Below, one piece after another: positions 24,198-34,189 of a stretch of DNA of 64,000 nucleotides (its first letter is position 1; each line of letters opens with the position of its first letter). The notes beneath the pieces are model-generated. The model was not told where the DNA came from. It did not search any database and worked only from the letters and a program-made list of their open reading frames with translations. The translations under genes were made by a program, and so were the position numbers. This DNA comes from Lepraria neglecta (Eukaryota > Ascomycota > Lecanoromycetes > Lecanorales > Stereocaulaceae), in contig CM065651.1 of assembly GCA_033220425.1 (NCBI GenBank), positions 4,092,001 to 4,156,000 on the forward strand. Reading direction: 5' to 3'.

Positions 24198-24620
24198 ATG
24201 ATGTCCCCACTCACCGCTACAATTAACTACCATGCAGACCCAACATCAGAGCAGCAACCAATTGTATTCGGCAGAGAAGGTACTGCACTTGATAAACGCG
24301 AATGGCATGAATTCCACTACAAGATGTATTCCTCCCCCGAATGCAAGTACGAAGACCTCCTACACTATCGCAGGAGTCCACCTTGCCTTCGCCGCCCAAG
24401 GCTGCCGGGAGGAAGATTCGCGCCTTACGATCCCAAATTCGCCATTTCGAGAGACAATGGCTTTCACGAGATTGCTCCAGGAACGTCCATCACCTTCGAG
24501 CTGCAGATCAGCTTGGACTATTGACTTCGCGAGTTGATGCCTGGGGCTGAGTATAGGCTGGCTTCCATTGGGGAGCCGGCTGCCGTACCGTTTTGGCGAT
24601 ATAGCACACTAGAAGTATGA
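24198..24620 (+). pseudogene. Small fungal protein of unknown function, interrupted by an in-frame stop
   Basis: The frame from ATG 24198 begins MSPLTATINYHADPTSEQQ at its second Met, then GREGTALDKREWHEF and FHEIAPGTSITFELQI. TGA at 24522-24524 follows, after which the same frame continues LRELMPGAEYRLASI and PFWRYSTLEV to a stop at 24618-24620. The C-terminal part (PGxxYxLxxxG...WxY/WGT) is a familiar ending of a widespread short Pezizomycotina family of unknown function, so the stop lies inside the conserved region. CGA to TGA by one C-to-T change would explain it. No intron can remove the stop, because no GT donor and acceptor pair fits. I infer a recently inactivated gene or programmed or erroneous termination. 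Confidence 0.55.
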
Positions 24621-25484
24621 GCTGGAGTAGCTTGTATACTCATCTTCGTTGGCTAAAATTTCTTCCAGACATTGGAAGGCGAGATGTGTAACTGTTAAAA
24701 GGACAAAAAGCCTGGTAAGGGTATCGCACTGCCGCGCTCTAATGCCCTCACCTTCACCGTGGAACGAGACCAAGGACCACTACCTCCCTCCTTGCCTCAA
24801 ATTCCGGAAGGAGATGTTCCGCCATATACCAATCGGCATGCCTCTCCTGTGCCTTGTAAACAGCCTTCTGAGCAGCGACAGCGGCACACAATGGCAGGAG
24901 AGTGCCGCATAGAATGTGCATCATTGGGGGAAGCTACCGGTGAAAAAGTTTGATTGAGGCTCAGTAAACTTCCCGCGACAGTCTGTTCTGCGATGTCTTC
25001 TTTGTCTTATAACGCTCTGTGCTCAGAAACCCTCTGAAACGGTGCTGTGACCTGGGGTATTTGCCCTGATATCAACAAGTTTCTTCCCAAGTGATTCTAC
25101 AAAAGCGAAGTCCCTTGTTGCTAAAACGCCTCATACGTGACCTTTGTGCCTATCCGAAGGTTGTGCAACAGTTGGGAATCGGTCACTTATCTATCCTTGG
25201 GCCTCCACAAGACTATCAGTACCGTTTGGTACGGTAGTGCCTCAAAGTCTACGTGTTATGCGTTGGACCGAGAGGTGGGTCGATTCCCAAGCCCATTCTC
25301 GTTTGAGAAGATTGTTATACTAGTTGCAAGAACAAACAAAGACTATCATAGTTCATGCCCATTTCTCGAAAGAGGTCTCTACATGGGCTTGACTCCAAGC
25401 GGTCTGACATAACTGATACATTCTATGTTTTCATTCTCCTAATGAGTGGAATTCCGCCAGGTGTTTTCATTGATCGAAGGCAAA
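24621..25484. other. Intergenic region
   Basis: Short overlapping frames (24649-24953, 25137-25412) show no recognisable family. It lies between two degenerate genes and probably contains their flanks. Nothing else is seen. Confidence 0.4.
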
Positions 25485-26690
25485 CTACCCTCTTTCCACA
25501 TAATTCCTGTAGTCAGGATGGTTAATAGCCCATTTGGAAATGAGCTTTGCACCAAGGCGGCCGATCATATTGTTCCCAAGCAGGAAGTGTCGAACGAAGC
25601 CATTGTTTCCCAAGCTAGACATTAATTTGTTAATATTGGGTGGACCGAGTACCCTTGCTTGTGTCAGCACCGCCATCAGCGTGGTTGTAAGGTAGTGTGC
25701 TCACATTTTGCAGAGGTCCATGCGGCCGTCTTCGTACAGGATCCCTTTCTCAAACTCCGCCAAACTTGTCCCATAATGAGGCTCTTGTCCTCTCAACGCA
25801 TGAAGCTGATTGGGTGTCTCCCAGACGGTGGAAGCCTCAAGGGGCTGTTTCCCTTTGGAAATGTCGAATCATGGGTTCCGCCCCCTTCGAGATGCGTAAA
25901 GAAGGGTGCTAGGCTCTCTTGATCGCTAATTGTCACGGGCATAGGCAATGAAGGTGGGCCAGTAAGTGGGATAGGATCCGTCACTTCGTGCCATGGTCCT
26001 TGGGAAAGAATCCGTTTCTTCCATGTACTCTGCTGGTTCGCCACCGCTTTGGCCAACTCTTCAGCTTTCTGCTGTGCTATGATCGCTCTTGGAGTCAGGG
26101 AATATCTTTTTCGTACTTGATAAGTTGGGATAATGCCCCTTCTGTTGGCGTTGGTGCAGGGAATAGAAGCTCAGAAACGCGCATAGCAAGGGCTGTACTC
26201 TCTTTGTTTGCATGGCGGCGGCGGGGTACATTCAGACATATTGGGCTCAGAGGTGCTCCGGTGGCCATGGCTTGGAAGGCATTCCGAAGGGTATTGGCCC
26301 AATCCCAGACATCTTCATTGAGTACACTCCCGGTCGAGCTGCCTTTGGTCTGGGTTGTTATCACCGATGCGCCATCCTCCCGAGGCTAGCACCCGCTGAA
26401 GAGACCACATCACTCTGGCTGGTGGCCGATGAAGCGTCCTCACTCTGGCTGATTGCCGATGATAACTCATCTTCGGACTGGCTAGTTCCCGTTGATGAGG
26501 CCTCGTCGTAGGGGCTCATGAGTGAGAAGTCTGTTGCCGGTGGTTCGACACCCTCATTCTGGCCTCTTACCGCTGGTGGGGCTTTTTGCCAGTGATTGAT
26601 TGCTGAGGACAAGGCATTTTGGTGCGGTTTTTTGGCTGCTGGCGTGATGACAGTGGGGGAGGATAAGTCTAGATCTGTAGGACTAGCCAT
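25485..26690 (-). pseudogene. Leucine-rich-repeat (RNI-like) fungal protein, frameshifted three times
   Basis: Pieces of one protein follow each other on the minus strand. The start is at ATG 26690 (MASPTDLDLSSP). Next come WANTLRNAFQAMATGAPLSP, then QGPWHEVTDPIPLTGPPSLP, then LHALRGQEPHYGTSLAEF and GRMDLCKM. After a 51-bp intron (25704-25654) the LRR starts: NGFVRHFLLGNN and GAKLISKWA. The blocks lie in different frames. Shifts occur near 26365, 26100 (one base missing around ATTCCCTGACT) and 25853 (around GGAAACAGCCCC). After NHPDYRNYVERG the protein stops, whereas relatives continue with more repeats. The intron is still well formed, so decay is recent. RNI-like LRRs mediate protein-protein contacts; the role of the family is unknown to me. 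Confidence 0.65.
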
Positions 26691-27008
26691 CGACCTTTTG
26701 AAGTAGTAACAACTGACCTCCACCATGTTCATATTCACTTCCATAGCAAGGGCCGCCACCCTTTAGAGGGAAGCAACACCGGGAAAACGCTTAACTATGG
26801 CTTTCCACGGAAAGATGAGTCAGCTTCTGGGCAAATGTGCGGGGGAAATAACCCAAGGCTACAGCATCCACGTCATTCAAACACCAAGCTCTTGCCCGTG
26901 AGCTTAATCTTTAGAACACGGATTTACCAAATATTTGATGTTTAGAGTCTAGGTAAATAGCCAAGCGCGAGTCAACTAGGGTAGACATCTTTGTCCAAGA
27001 CTTGAACG
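26691..27008. promoter_or_regulatory. Divergent intergenic region between LRR pseudogene and YUH1
   Basis: These 318 bp separate two head-to-head starts (26690 minus, 27009 plus) and must contain the YUH1 promoter. No clear TATA box or repeated motif was recognised. Confidence 0.35.
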
Positions 27009-27831
27009 ATGGCCGCGACACCAGGCCAGCCTGACCTCCCAACCAACCGTAAAACATTCATCCCTTTGGGTCCGTAGCCCTTTTCCCTTCTTCTTATATC
27101 TGAACTTCGCCTTTTATTAACTTTTTTATATAGAAAACAACCCCGAAGTCTTCTCCCACCTAGTGCACCACCTCGGAGTCGCCCCCACCCTCGGCTTCTA
27201 CGACGTCTACTCCATCGACTCGCCAGATCTCCTAGCAATCATTCCCCGCCCAGCTTACGCTCTCATCTTCATCTGCCCCGCAGCCGTCTACTTCAAAGCT
27301 CGTAAAGTCGAGAACGATGGCATGAAAGCTTATGAGGGATCTGGAGAAGCAGAACCAGTGATCTGGTTCCGCCAGACGATTCGTCATGCGTGCGGCTTGA
27401 TTGGCTGTTTGCATGCTGTCTCTAATGGCGGGGCTAAGGCGTATATTCAGCCAAGTAGCGACCTTGATAAGTTGTTGAAGGAAGCCGTACCACTGAAGCA
27501 GGCTGAGCGTGCGCAGTTGCTTTACGATTCCAAGCCTATTGAGGCGGCCCATGCTTCTGCCGCCCAGAAAGGTGATACGGAGCCACCGCCTAGGGATGAG
27601 AAGAACGGGTTTCATTTCATCACCTTTGTGAAGGGCGAGGATGGGCATTTGTGGGAGTTGAATGGAGGAATGAAGGGACCTGTTGATAGGGGAGTCCTTG
27701 AGGATGGGGAGGATGCTTTGAGTGAGAAGGCGCTTAATCTTGGGGTCAGGACGTTTCTGGGAGATGATGTGATGGGCGATGAGGATTACGGATTTAGTCT
27801 TGTGGCATTGGCTCCGAAATTTGAGGACTAG
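27009..27831 (+). CDS. YUH1: Ubiquitin C-terminal hydrolase, UCH family (peptidase C12)
   Basis: Exon 1 is 27009-27069 (MAATPGQPDLP...FIPLE) and exon 2 is 27134-27831, joined across a 64-bp intron whose donor is GTCCGT. The spliced protein has 252 residues. The core ENNPEVFSHLVHHLGV, FYDVYSID and YALIFICP is typical of UCHL1/UCHL3/Yuh1. The oxyanion Gln and nucleophile lie in RQTIRHACGLIG, and the catalytic His in GFHFITFV. The third residue of the triad, normally Asp in YELDG, is Asn here (LWELNGG). UCH enzymes release small adducts from the ubiquitin C-terminus and process ubiquitin and NEDD8 precursors in the cytosol. The ATG is set by the conserved FIPLE start. The 3' end faces malic enzyme with only 51 bp between stop codons. 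Confidence 0.92.
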
Positions 27832-27882
27832 AATGTAGGTATGTACAGGTGAGTGAGAGTCATGCTAGATAAAACCTAATCA

Positions 27883-30276
27883 TCATTTGGCTTGCTTCGC
27901 CACGCCTCCAGTACCCAATTCGCCCCTTCCATGTCTACTCGCTTTCTCCTTGTCAACACGTACCAGAGGCCGGTACCTTGGCTCCCACATTTGCTCTCGA
28001 ATCCACTCTTCCAAATCTTCGTCTTTCTCCGGTATATCCTTCTCAGTTGCCAAGCCTTCTTCAATGGACTGCTTGATCACAGCTTTTGCAACGTGGACGC
28101 TGATCTCTCGGACATCGATCACATCCGGTACCAGACCCTTGTCCGGATCTTTCAGCGCTGGCGATTGGGCAGCAATGGCTTTTATTGCCGCAACGAGCAT
28201 TTTGTCTGAGAGAAGCTTCGATCGAGATAGCACGGCGCCGAGACCTATGCCTGGAAAGGCCGTTGAATTGTTGCATTCGGCTGTGAGATGAGTCAGTGAC
28301 TCGTACTGGGAGTGCGGAGTCCTTCGAGGTGACTTACCAACTTCATATTCCTTCCCATTGTACTCGACAGGAGGGAATGGGCTTCCAGTGGCGATCAACG
28401 CCTTGCCCTTGGACCACTCGTTGATATCCTTTGGATCGGCCTCGTGAAGTCTAGTTGGGTTGCTCAAGGGCAAGATGATTGGTCTGTCCACATACTTCGA
28501 CATCTCCTTTACAACTTCTTCAGTAAAGGCTTTGGGTTTGGTGGATGTACCGATCAAGACGTGCGGTTTTACTTCCTTGATGACAGAGAGAAGATCACCA
28601 TGATCTTTGCCTTGCCACTCATTGTCATCACGAGCGAAAGGGCCTTGACCTGTAGTGAGGTCTTCGCCCATGGACTTGAGGAGGAGACCTGGTTTGTCTA
28701 CACACCTAAATCGGCCATCAGCTTACGGGATTTAGAGATCGGGTATCAGTCTTACCAGATCTGCTTCGCTGCATCCTCTTTCGATTTCCCACTCTCTGCA
28801 GCAATCGCGTCTCGGACTTGGTTTGCAATACCAATGCCTGCCGTTCCAGACCCGAAGACCGCAAGTCTCATATCTGAAAGCTTCAAATTGCTGACATGAA
28901 GCCCACTCATGATTGCTGCTAGCGTGATGCATCCGGTACCTTGGACGTCGTCATTGAAACAGGCAATCTTTGGCCGGTATTTGTCCAAGATCCGTCTAGC
29001 ATTGGACAACCCAAAGTCTTCGCTGAGAACGGGTCAATGGTGTTCCTGGAAAGGAGAATGGGAAGGCAGACTCACAAATGCAAGTACGCTCGAGGATACA
29101 GCTTCTGGACCGACTGCACAAATTTGTTGACGAATTCATCGTACTCTTTACCTCGAACACGTGGTCTTCGGACTCCCAGGTAAAGCTCATCGTTCAGCAA
29201 TTGCTCGTTCTATCACCAAATTAGTCGTGCTTTTGTAGATTGTCCCAGGCTCCACCCACATTGGTGCCGCAGTCAAGCACCACGGGAAGCGTTCGTGAAG
29301 GATGAATACCGGCACATAACGTTGTCAGAACGAGCTTCGCTACGGAGATGAGGATACCTCCAACGCCTTTTCACACTATTTAGCCTGCTCAATCTTCTTG
29401 GTGCTAGCCATACTGACCTTGATCGCCAATACCGAGGATCTAGACCACGTCAGCTGTCCATTTTTTGCAGTCATTGGAAATCAAGTCTCTCACTTCCTCG
29501 CCATCAGTCACGACGATGTAGTCGATGTCCTCAGGCTCGCCCCATTGAGCCAGATTATCTTCTACACGGTCCTGGTCGTAGATGTTGAGAAAGCAGCCTT
29601 CTGGTTTGCGGAAGAGTCGGGAGAAGTTCTGGATGGCATCGCCTTCGGTTGGTGTGTAGATGATGCTGAACATCTCTTTCAGGTGGTCTTGGATTAACTA
29701 ATGGAGGCAGAGTGAAATCAACACGGGTTAAAGCCCTAGGTAGAAACCACATGAAAGGTAAATTTGGAGCGAAATAGGTTCATACCTTGTAATAGAGCAC
29801 TTCGTTCTGCTCTTTCATACTAGTCATAAACGTATTCTTCGCTAACGCATCTGCGCGACTACTGTACTGCTGATACGCCCGCTTGACTTGCCCTTCGAGC
29901 GTCTGCACATTTGGAGGTAGTAGACCGTAAAGCTTGAATTCTTTGCGCTCATTCGAAGGGAAAGCAGAGCCCTTGTTGTGATATGGAGATCGAAGGAGGG
30001 CCAACCCCTGCCGAGGGTCAGCCAGATGCTAACTATTGTATCACACAGAGATGGAATCATAGCCAGTACCGTCAATGCACACTCTTCGGGTCCGGAGGTA
30101 GAAAGAGGGAGGTGTCCAAACTTGGGGTTCTTGGCACCTATGGAATGAGATTCGGAGGACATGGTGCGACTGGTTATATGTAGACGTGAGGGTTGTGAAA
30201 GGGAGACACTGGACACTCTACGACAGTTCTTCAATGGAGGCTTCAGTAGGGTTCTAATATGTACATTTCTTGCCAT
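27883..30276 (-). CDS. MAE1: NAD-dependent malic enzyme, mitochondrial
   Basis: I reconstruct nine exons: 30276-30070, 30007-29786, 29697-29494, 29439-29418, 29366-29260, 29209-29076, 29022-28756, 28705-28338 and 28280-27883 (642 residues). All junctions are GT-AG and restore the family sequence. Landmarks are [30 protein letters not shown] (catalytic Tyr region), [14 protein letters not shown] across an intron, [29 protein letters not shown] (metal-binding Asp), the Rossmann loop FGSGTAGIG, and PLSNPT. The enzyme converts malate to pyruvate and CO2 with NAD(P). The first 40 residues are rich in Arg, Ser and Leu without acidic residues, which indicates a mitochondrial presequence. Exon 4 is only 22 nt. 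Several introns contain in-frame stops, so intron retention would truncate the protein. Confidence 0.93.
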
Positions 30277-30961
30277 TGATCTGGTCTAATAGAAGCAAAG
30301 GACGCAATGTTGGCGTTAGGGCTTTGCCGGAAGTCAGGGAAAGCACAACCCACTACATCTTACGTCACAATAACAATGATCAGGGTTCCAGTAATGAACG
30401 GAACTAAATTAGTGGTAGGAGCGTTCAACGGCAATCTAGTAGTGCTGCTGGTGTTCCGTTTTGAAAATGAAAGTGTGATTTAGATGTTCTGATGAGGAGT
30501 TGGGGTATTCATGTACACCAAAATTACCAAAGATTATCCGTCCTCTGTCATGGCAACAAACAACAAAAGAGACCAACATCCAAGGATCTCATTATATGCC
30601 ATTTGAAAGACAACGGGAATGATGACACTCTTTCACTGCCTAATGCCCATGCGAGAGCCACCGTGCTCTCTGATACGACACTACAAGCCAGAGCCTACAA
30701 CCAACTTCGCTACCTTCAAATATTCAAATGATTCCGCATGATGACGGGGAACTCGGTTACATTGAGGGAAGTACACTGGACTGATTAGAGGTAGGACGGA
30801 TACGATCATCTACTCTCATGTCAGACCCCGTTCTTTTCATTCGACGCGCTGAGCGTTGACGCTTGCAACCTCTGCATCTTGTTGTCTAGTTCTTGGGGCA
30901 GGATTGGTCACTGGCATATAACTCTGGGCTATTGTGACCCAACCCAAGCTATTCACTAATC
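30277..30961. other. Intergenic region
   Basis: Upstream flank of malic enzyme and downstream flank of the Ted1-like gene, both on the minus strand. A short plus frame at 30492-30731 has no recognisable content. No repeat is seen. Confidence 0.4.
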
Positions 30962-32467
30962 TCAGAGTGTCTTCTCCTTCTCGGTGCCTGGCTTGGGTCC
31001 ATTGGGGGTACTGCGGAAAATGTTCCATCCAACGTAGTTCAACAACACAATGGTGACGATATCCAACACGTGCACTGCCCACCAAATGTGCTGTTTCCGC
31101 AAAGCGCATGTTGCGTAGTCAAATTGCCATTCCCGTGTATCAGGATCGAACCAGGCGCTCAGTAGGCCAGCATTGCCTCCGAAATCCCCCATCATGCTCC
31201 GCACAGTGACCTCGCGGACGCCCGGTGTAGCAGCCTGTTGTTCTAATGTTGACGAGTTCCATTTCTCGGCAGTCCAGGTTCTCGATGCAGCATCCTCGGC
31301 ATCAGGCAGGTGATGGTACACGTCGCAGCCTTCATGGTCATGTCCAGTGAGGATGATGCCCTTTCTACCACGGCCTTTCCCGGGGGCGTCTTGATCGCCA
31401 CTCATCCCGAAGACACCCTCCAGTATCCCCTTGCTTGAGTCATAGCTGAGGTGGTTTTGCTCTCTGACTCCTCCACCGTGTTCCCCGCCGTGATAGTCAA
31501 TGAAGGGTCCGTCAACGCACACGCCGACCTCCTTGTGTAGTGGCAGATGGGTGAGGAGGATCGTAGCAGAGGTCCGGTCTTCGACGGGGCGTGAATACGT
31601 GATAACCTCGTTAATGAAATCGTACGTGTCTGTCTGGAGTTGCCTGTCGAGGACTGGGCCGTCGAGGTTGAGGGAGTTGAGGACGACAAGCTTTAGCTCA
31701 GGTTGGTCCTGGCCGTCCTGCAGATCGAGGGGCAAATTGAATCTAGTCTCCCAATTGGCCTTGCCAAAGACCCTTTCGTACCGTCTCATCTTATCTTGGG
31801 TCATATCGCCTGCGTATCCAACATCGTGGTTGCCAGGAACATTGATAACCCTCCTCGCCCAGCTCCCGTCCTGAGGTAGCGGCTCGATATGGATGCCCTC
31901 GGTCCTATCATCCTCAACCCTGTTGCCCTTCTGAAATACCCTTTTCCAATACCGCGTTCCTCTGCGCTCAAACTCCTCGTCGCTGACCCATTGGCTTCCA
32001 ATCAAGTCTCCCAGGACAGTGATATGCGTAGGGAACATCGTCCAGTGCATGGTCCGGTAGATGTGTGCAAGGTAGTAGTCATTGCCAATGAGATCCAGTC
32101 TCTTGCGGTATGACTGTAGAATGCTTGGTATATCAATGGTGAACGTATCTCGTAGATGTGTACCGGTCACCTCCAAGCGCTCGCCCATTGAGCTGGCAGC
32201 GCGTACATCGCCCCAAAGGTTCCGTAAATGGGGGACTAAGCCATATTCGGGATTGAGGAGGGAGGAATCGCCTTCTAATTGAGGATCCGCGAGGACGAGG
32301 AGGCGGAAGGGTGGGATCTGCTTAGGGATGTCGCCGTTGGGGGTATGCCGCTCTGGTTGGCCTGGGAAGCCGCAATTGTGTATGATTGGGTATAAATACA
32401 GGTACGAAGTGAAAACGTTCGCGAGCGTAAACAATACAAGCAGAAGAACAAGCAATGATGAATGCAT
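30962..32467 (-). CDS. TED1: Ted1/PGAP5-like ER metallophosphoesterase
   Basis: A single exon from ATG 32467, 501 residues. A signal-anchor (SSLLVLLLVLFTLANVF) is followed by a calcineurin-like phosphoesterase domain with its metal-binding motifs in order: LADPQLEG, VLGDLIGS, NVPGNHDVGY, THLPLH and TGHDHEGCDVYH. A second hydrophobic segment (HIWWAVHVLDIVTIVLLNYV) precedes the C-terminus, which ends KEKTL. This fits the KxKxx dilysine ER-retrieval signal, so both termini point to the ER membrane. Yeast Ted1 and animal PGAP5 remove ethanolamine phosphate from the second mannose of GPI anchors before ER export. The paralogue Cdc1 is an alternative family assignment. No defect is seen. Confidence 0.85.
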   Translation of the reverse strand: MHSSLLVLLLVLFTLANVFTSYLYLYPIIHNCGFPGQPERHTPNGDIPKQIPPFRLLVLADPQLEGDSSLLNPEYGLVPHLRNLWGDVRAASSMGERLEVTGTHLRDTFTIDIPSILQSYRKRLDLIGNDYYLAHIYRTMHWTMFPTHITVLGDLIGSQWVSDEEFERRGTRYWKRVFQKGNRVEDDRTEGIHIEPLPQDGSWARRVINVPGNHDVGYAGDMTQDKMRRYERVFGKANWETRFNLPLDLQDGQDQPELKLVVLNSLNLDGPVLDRQLQTDTYDFINEVITYSRPVEDRTSATILLTHLPLHKEVGVCVDGPFIDYHGGEHGGGVREQNHLSYDSSKGILEGVFGMSGDQDAPGKGRGRKGIILTGHDHEGCDVYHHLPDAEDAASRTWTAEKWNSSTLEQQAATPGVREVTVRSMMGDFGGNAGLLSAWFDPDTREWQFDYATCALRKQHIWWAVHVLDIVTIVLLNYVGWNIFRSTPNGPKPGTEKEKTL

Positions 32468-32827
32468 GGAGGCAATGTCGGTGTTGCTGTGTACAATGTC
32501 AGCAAGTTAGATGGGGAAGCTTCAGGAGATCTAAATGAGCCTTGGCGCGCTAGGTGCAGACATCCAGATAGGAAGGAGCTAAGGTATGGTCTACATTTCT
32601 TACACAATTGGATATAAATCACTTCTCCTTACTGTATCTCACAGTGTCTACCAGTTGCAAAGGTGCGTCATGGGTGTATTCACGTCGTCCCAATGCATCA
32701 GGGAAGCGAATAAGTAGCTTGACTTGACAATATCTTCATTGACTGGAGCTATTTATGCCTATCAGAAGACGTATCAAGCGATCATTGCTCATGAATGACT
32801 TCCTCCATATCTCGCAGTCCACCAAGC
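32468..32827. other. Intergenic region, Ted1 promoter side
   Basis: 360 bp containing the 5' flank of the Ted1-like gene and the 3' flank of the RPL23 gene. Nothing further is recognised. Confidence 0.4.
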
Positions 32828-33639
32828 TCACATCACCACACCGGAATTGCTTGCAATACGCTGGTAGCTGTTAGCAGAGATCCCGCCTAGTAGAGCAAGG
32901 GCTGTACGCACAGGCCACAGCTCTGCCGCCTCTTTTCCTACTGGTCCAGTGATTGCTGACCCTTTCATTTCACCCTTCGGGTTGACGATCTAGGAGACGA
33001 TATTGTCAGCTATACGTTGCTGCGAATGCCCAGGACTGTCCCCCTGTGTCCCGGCGATGACCGCTGCTCAAGCACCTCCATGTATTCGCTCTCTTCTAAC
33101 TTGACCGAGCCGCAAGTATGCCAGCGACCCAGCGTCACAGAATCCTCTCGCAGCTTTCTTCTCCAGACCCAAAGTGCTCGAAATAGATTGCACTCACCAC
33201 ACCAGCGTTGTCCTCGAAATACAAGTACACCCCGTCCGCCCTCCTCCATGGCTTGCTCTGCCGTACCACCACCGCAGGCATGACCTTTTTCCTCAGCTCA
33301 GGCTTTCCCTTCTTGACTGTAGCCATCACCATGTCTCCAACACCAGCTGCAGGTAGACGATTGAGACGGGCACCGATGCCTTTGACGGAGATAATGTAGA
33401 GATTTCGGGCGCCGGAGTTGTCGCAGCAATTCATGACAGCACCACTATGGAAGAAGAATCAGCAGTTTTCTGGGGTATCGGTTTAGGGGCCTGGATATAG
33501 GAGGTAGACTGCGTACACTGGGAGACCGAGAGTCATCTTGAGTTTGTTGCCCGAGGCACCACCGCGCCTGTAAAGGTCGTGTCAGCTTGTCTCTCTGCGC
33601 ATGAGCTCATTATGGCTGTTTTTACCCTCGCTTAGACAT
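32828..33639 (-). CDS. RPL23: 60S ribosomal protein L23 (uL14)
   Basis: Five exons: 33639-33626 (14 nt), 33567-33517, 33444-33198, 32989-32912 and 32860-32828. They give exactly 140 residues, the length of eukaryotic L23. The sequence [79 protein letters not shown] and [19 protein letters not shown] is almost identical to animal and yeast L23. The protein sits at the subunit interface of the 60S ribosome. The fourth intron from the 3' end of exon 3 is 208 bp, much longer than its neighbours (51-72 bp). I looked for C/D-box snoRNA signatures in it and found none convincing. The very short first exon is common in fungal ribosomal protein genes. Confidence 0.96.
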
Positions 33640-34189
33640 CTTGAGTGGCTGTCTGCTGTTTTGCTTGAAGAATTGTCGTGGTGTTTTTCAAGTTGAACGA
33701 TGGTTCGCCTGTCTTTGCGATTTCAATGTGGGAGGCACTAACGTCTTTCGTGTTAGGCGATAGTCTAACCCAAGATGATTAGTTTGCTTCTGACGGGACC
33801 CTTCAATCGACTACATCTCATCAGAGGACTACAACATTCTCACAGATTCGATCGATTTCGAGCTGGCTACGTGTGCAGTAGACTCCGCAATGTCTTATGT
33901 GAGTCATATTGCCCAAGTCGAGCCCTGATTGCGACAATCATGCCCGGGTACTCCCCGGGCCATTTGCCTGGGGGACTGGCAGGTGTCCCGCAATGAATCT
34001 CACATCCCGCAGGTGAATATTGGCCAACACCCTACTGTGGAACGGTTGATACTTGGAACGGGGGTATCAAATTCGTTTTTACATATGAAGGAAAGCATTG
34101 CTTGTACACAACCATGATGAACGCCAGCAGCCTCGTACTCCAAACCTTTACCGTCACATCAAGCAGTTCCCACAGAAATTTTTGCGCAT
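33640..34189. other. Intergenic region, RPL23 promoter side
   Basis: 5' flank of RPL23 and 3' flank of the next minus-strand gene. A palindrome-like CCCGGGTACTCCCCGGG occurs at about 33942-33958. No coding sequence is supported. Confidence 0.35.

Noticed and set aside
29440-29493. An insertion with a TAG in the malic enzyme
   Set aside because: The segment is a 54-bp GT-AG intron; removal restores [14 protein letters not shown].
32990-33197. C/D-box snoRNA in the RPL23 intron
   Set aside because: No RUGAUGA and CUGA pair with terminal stem was found by eye.
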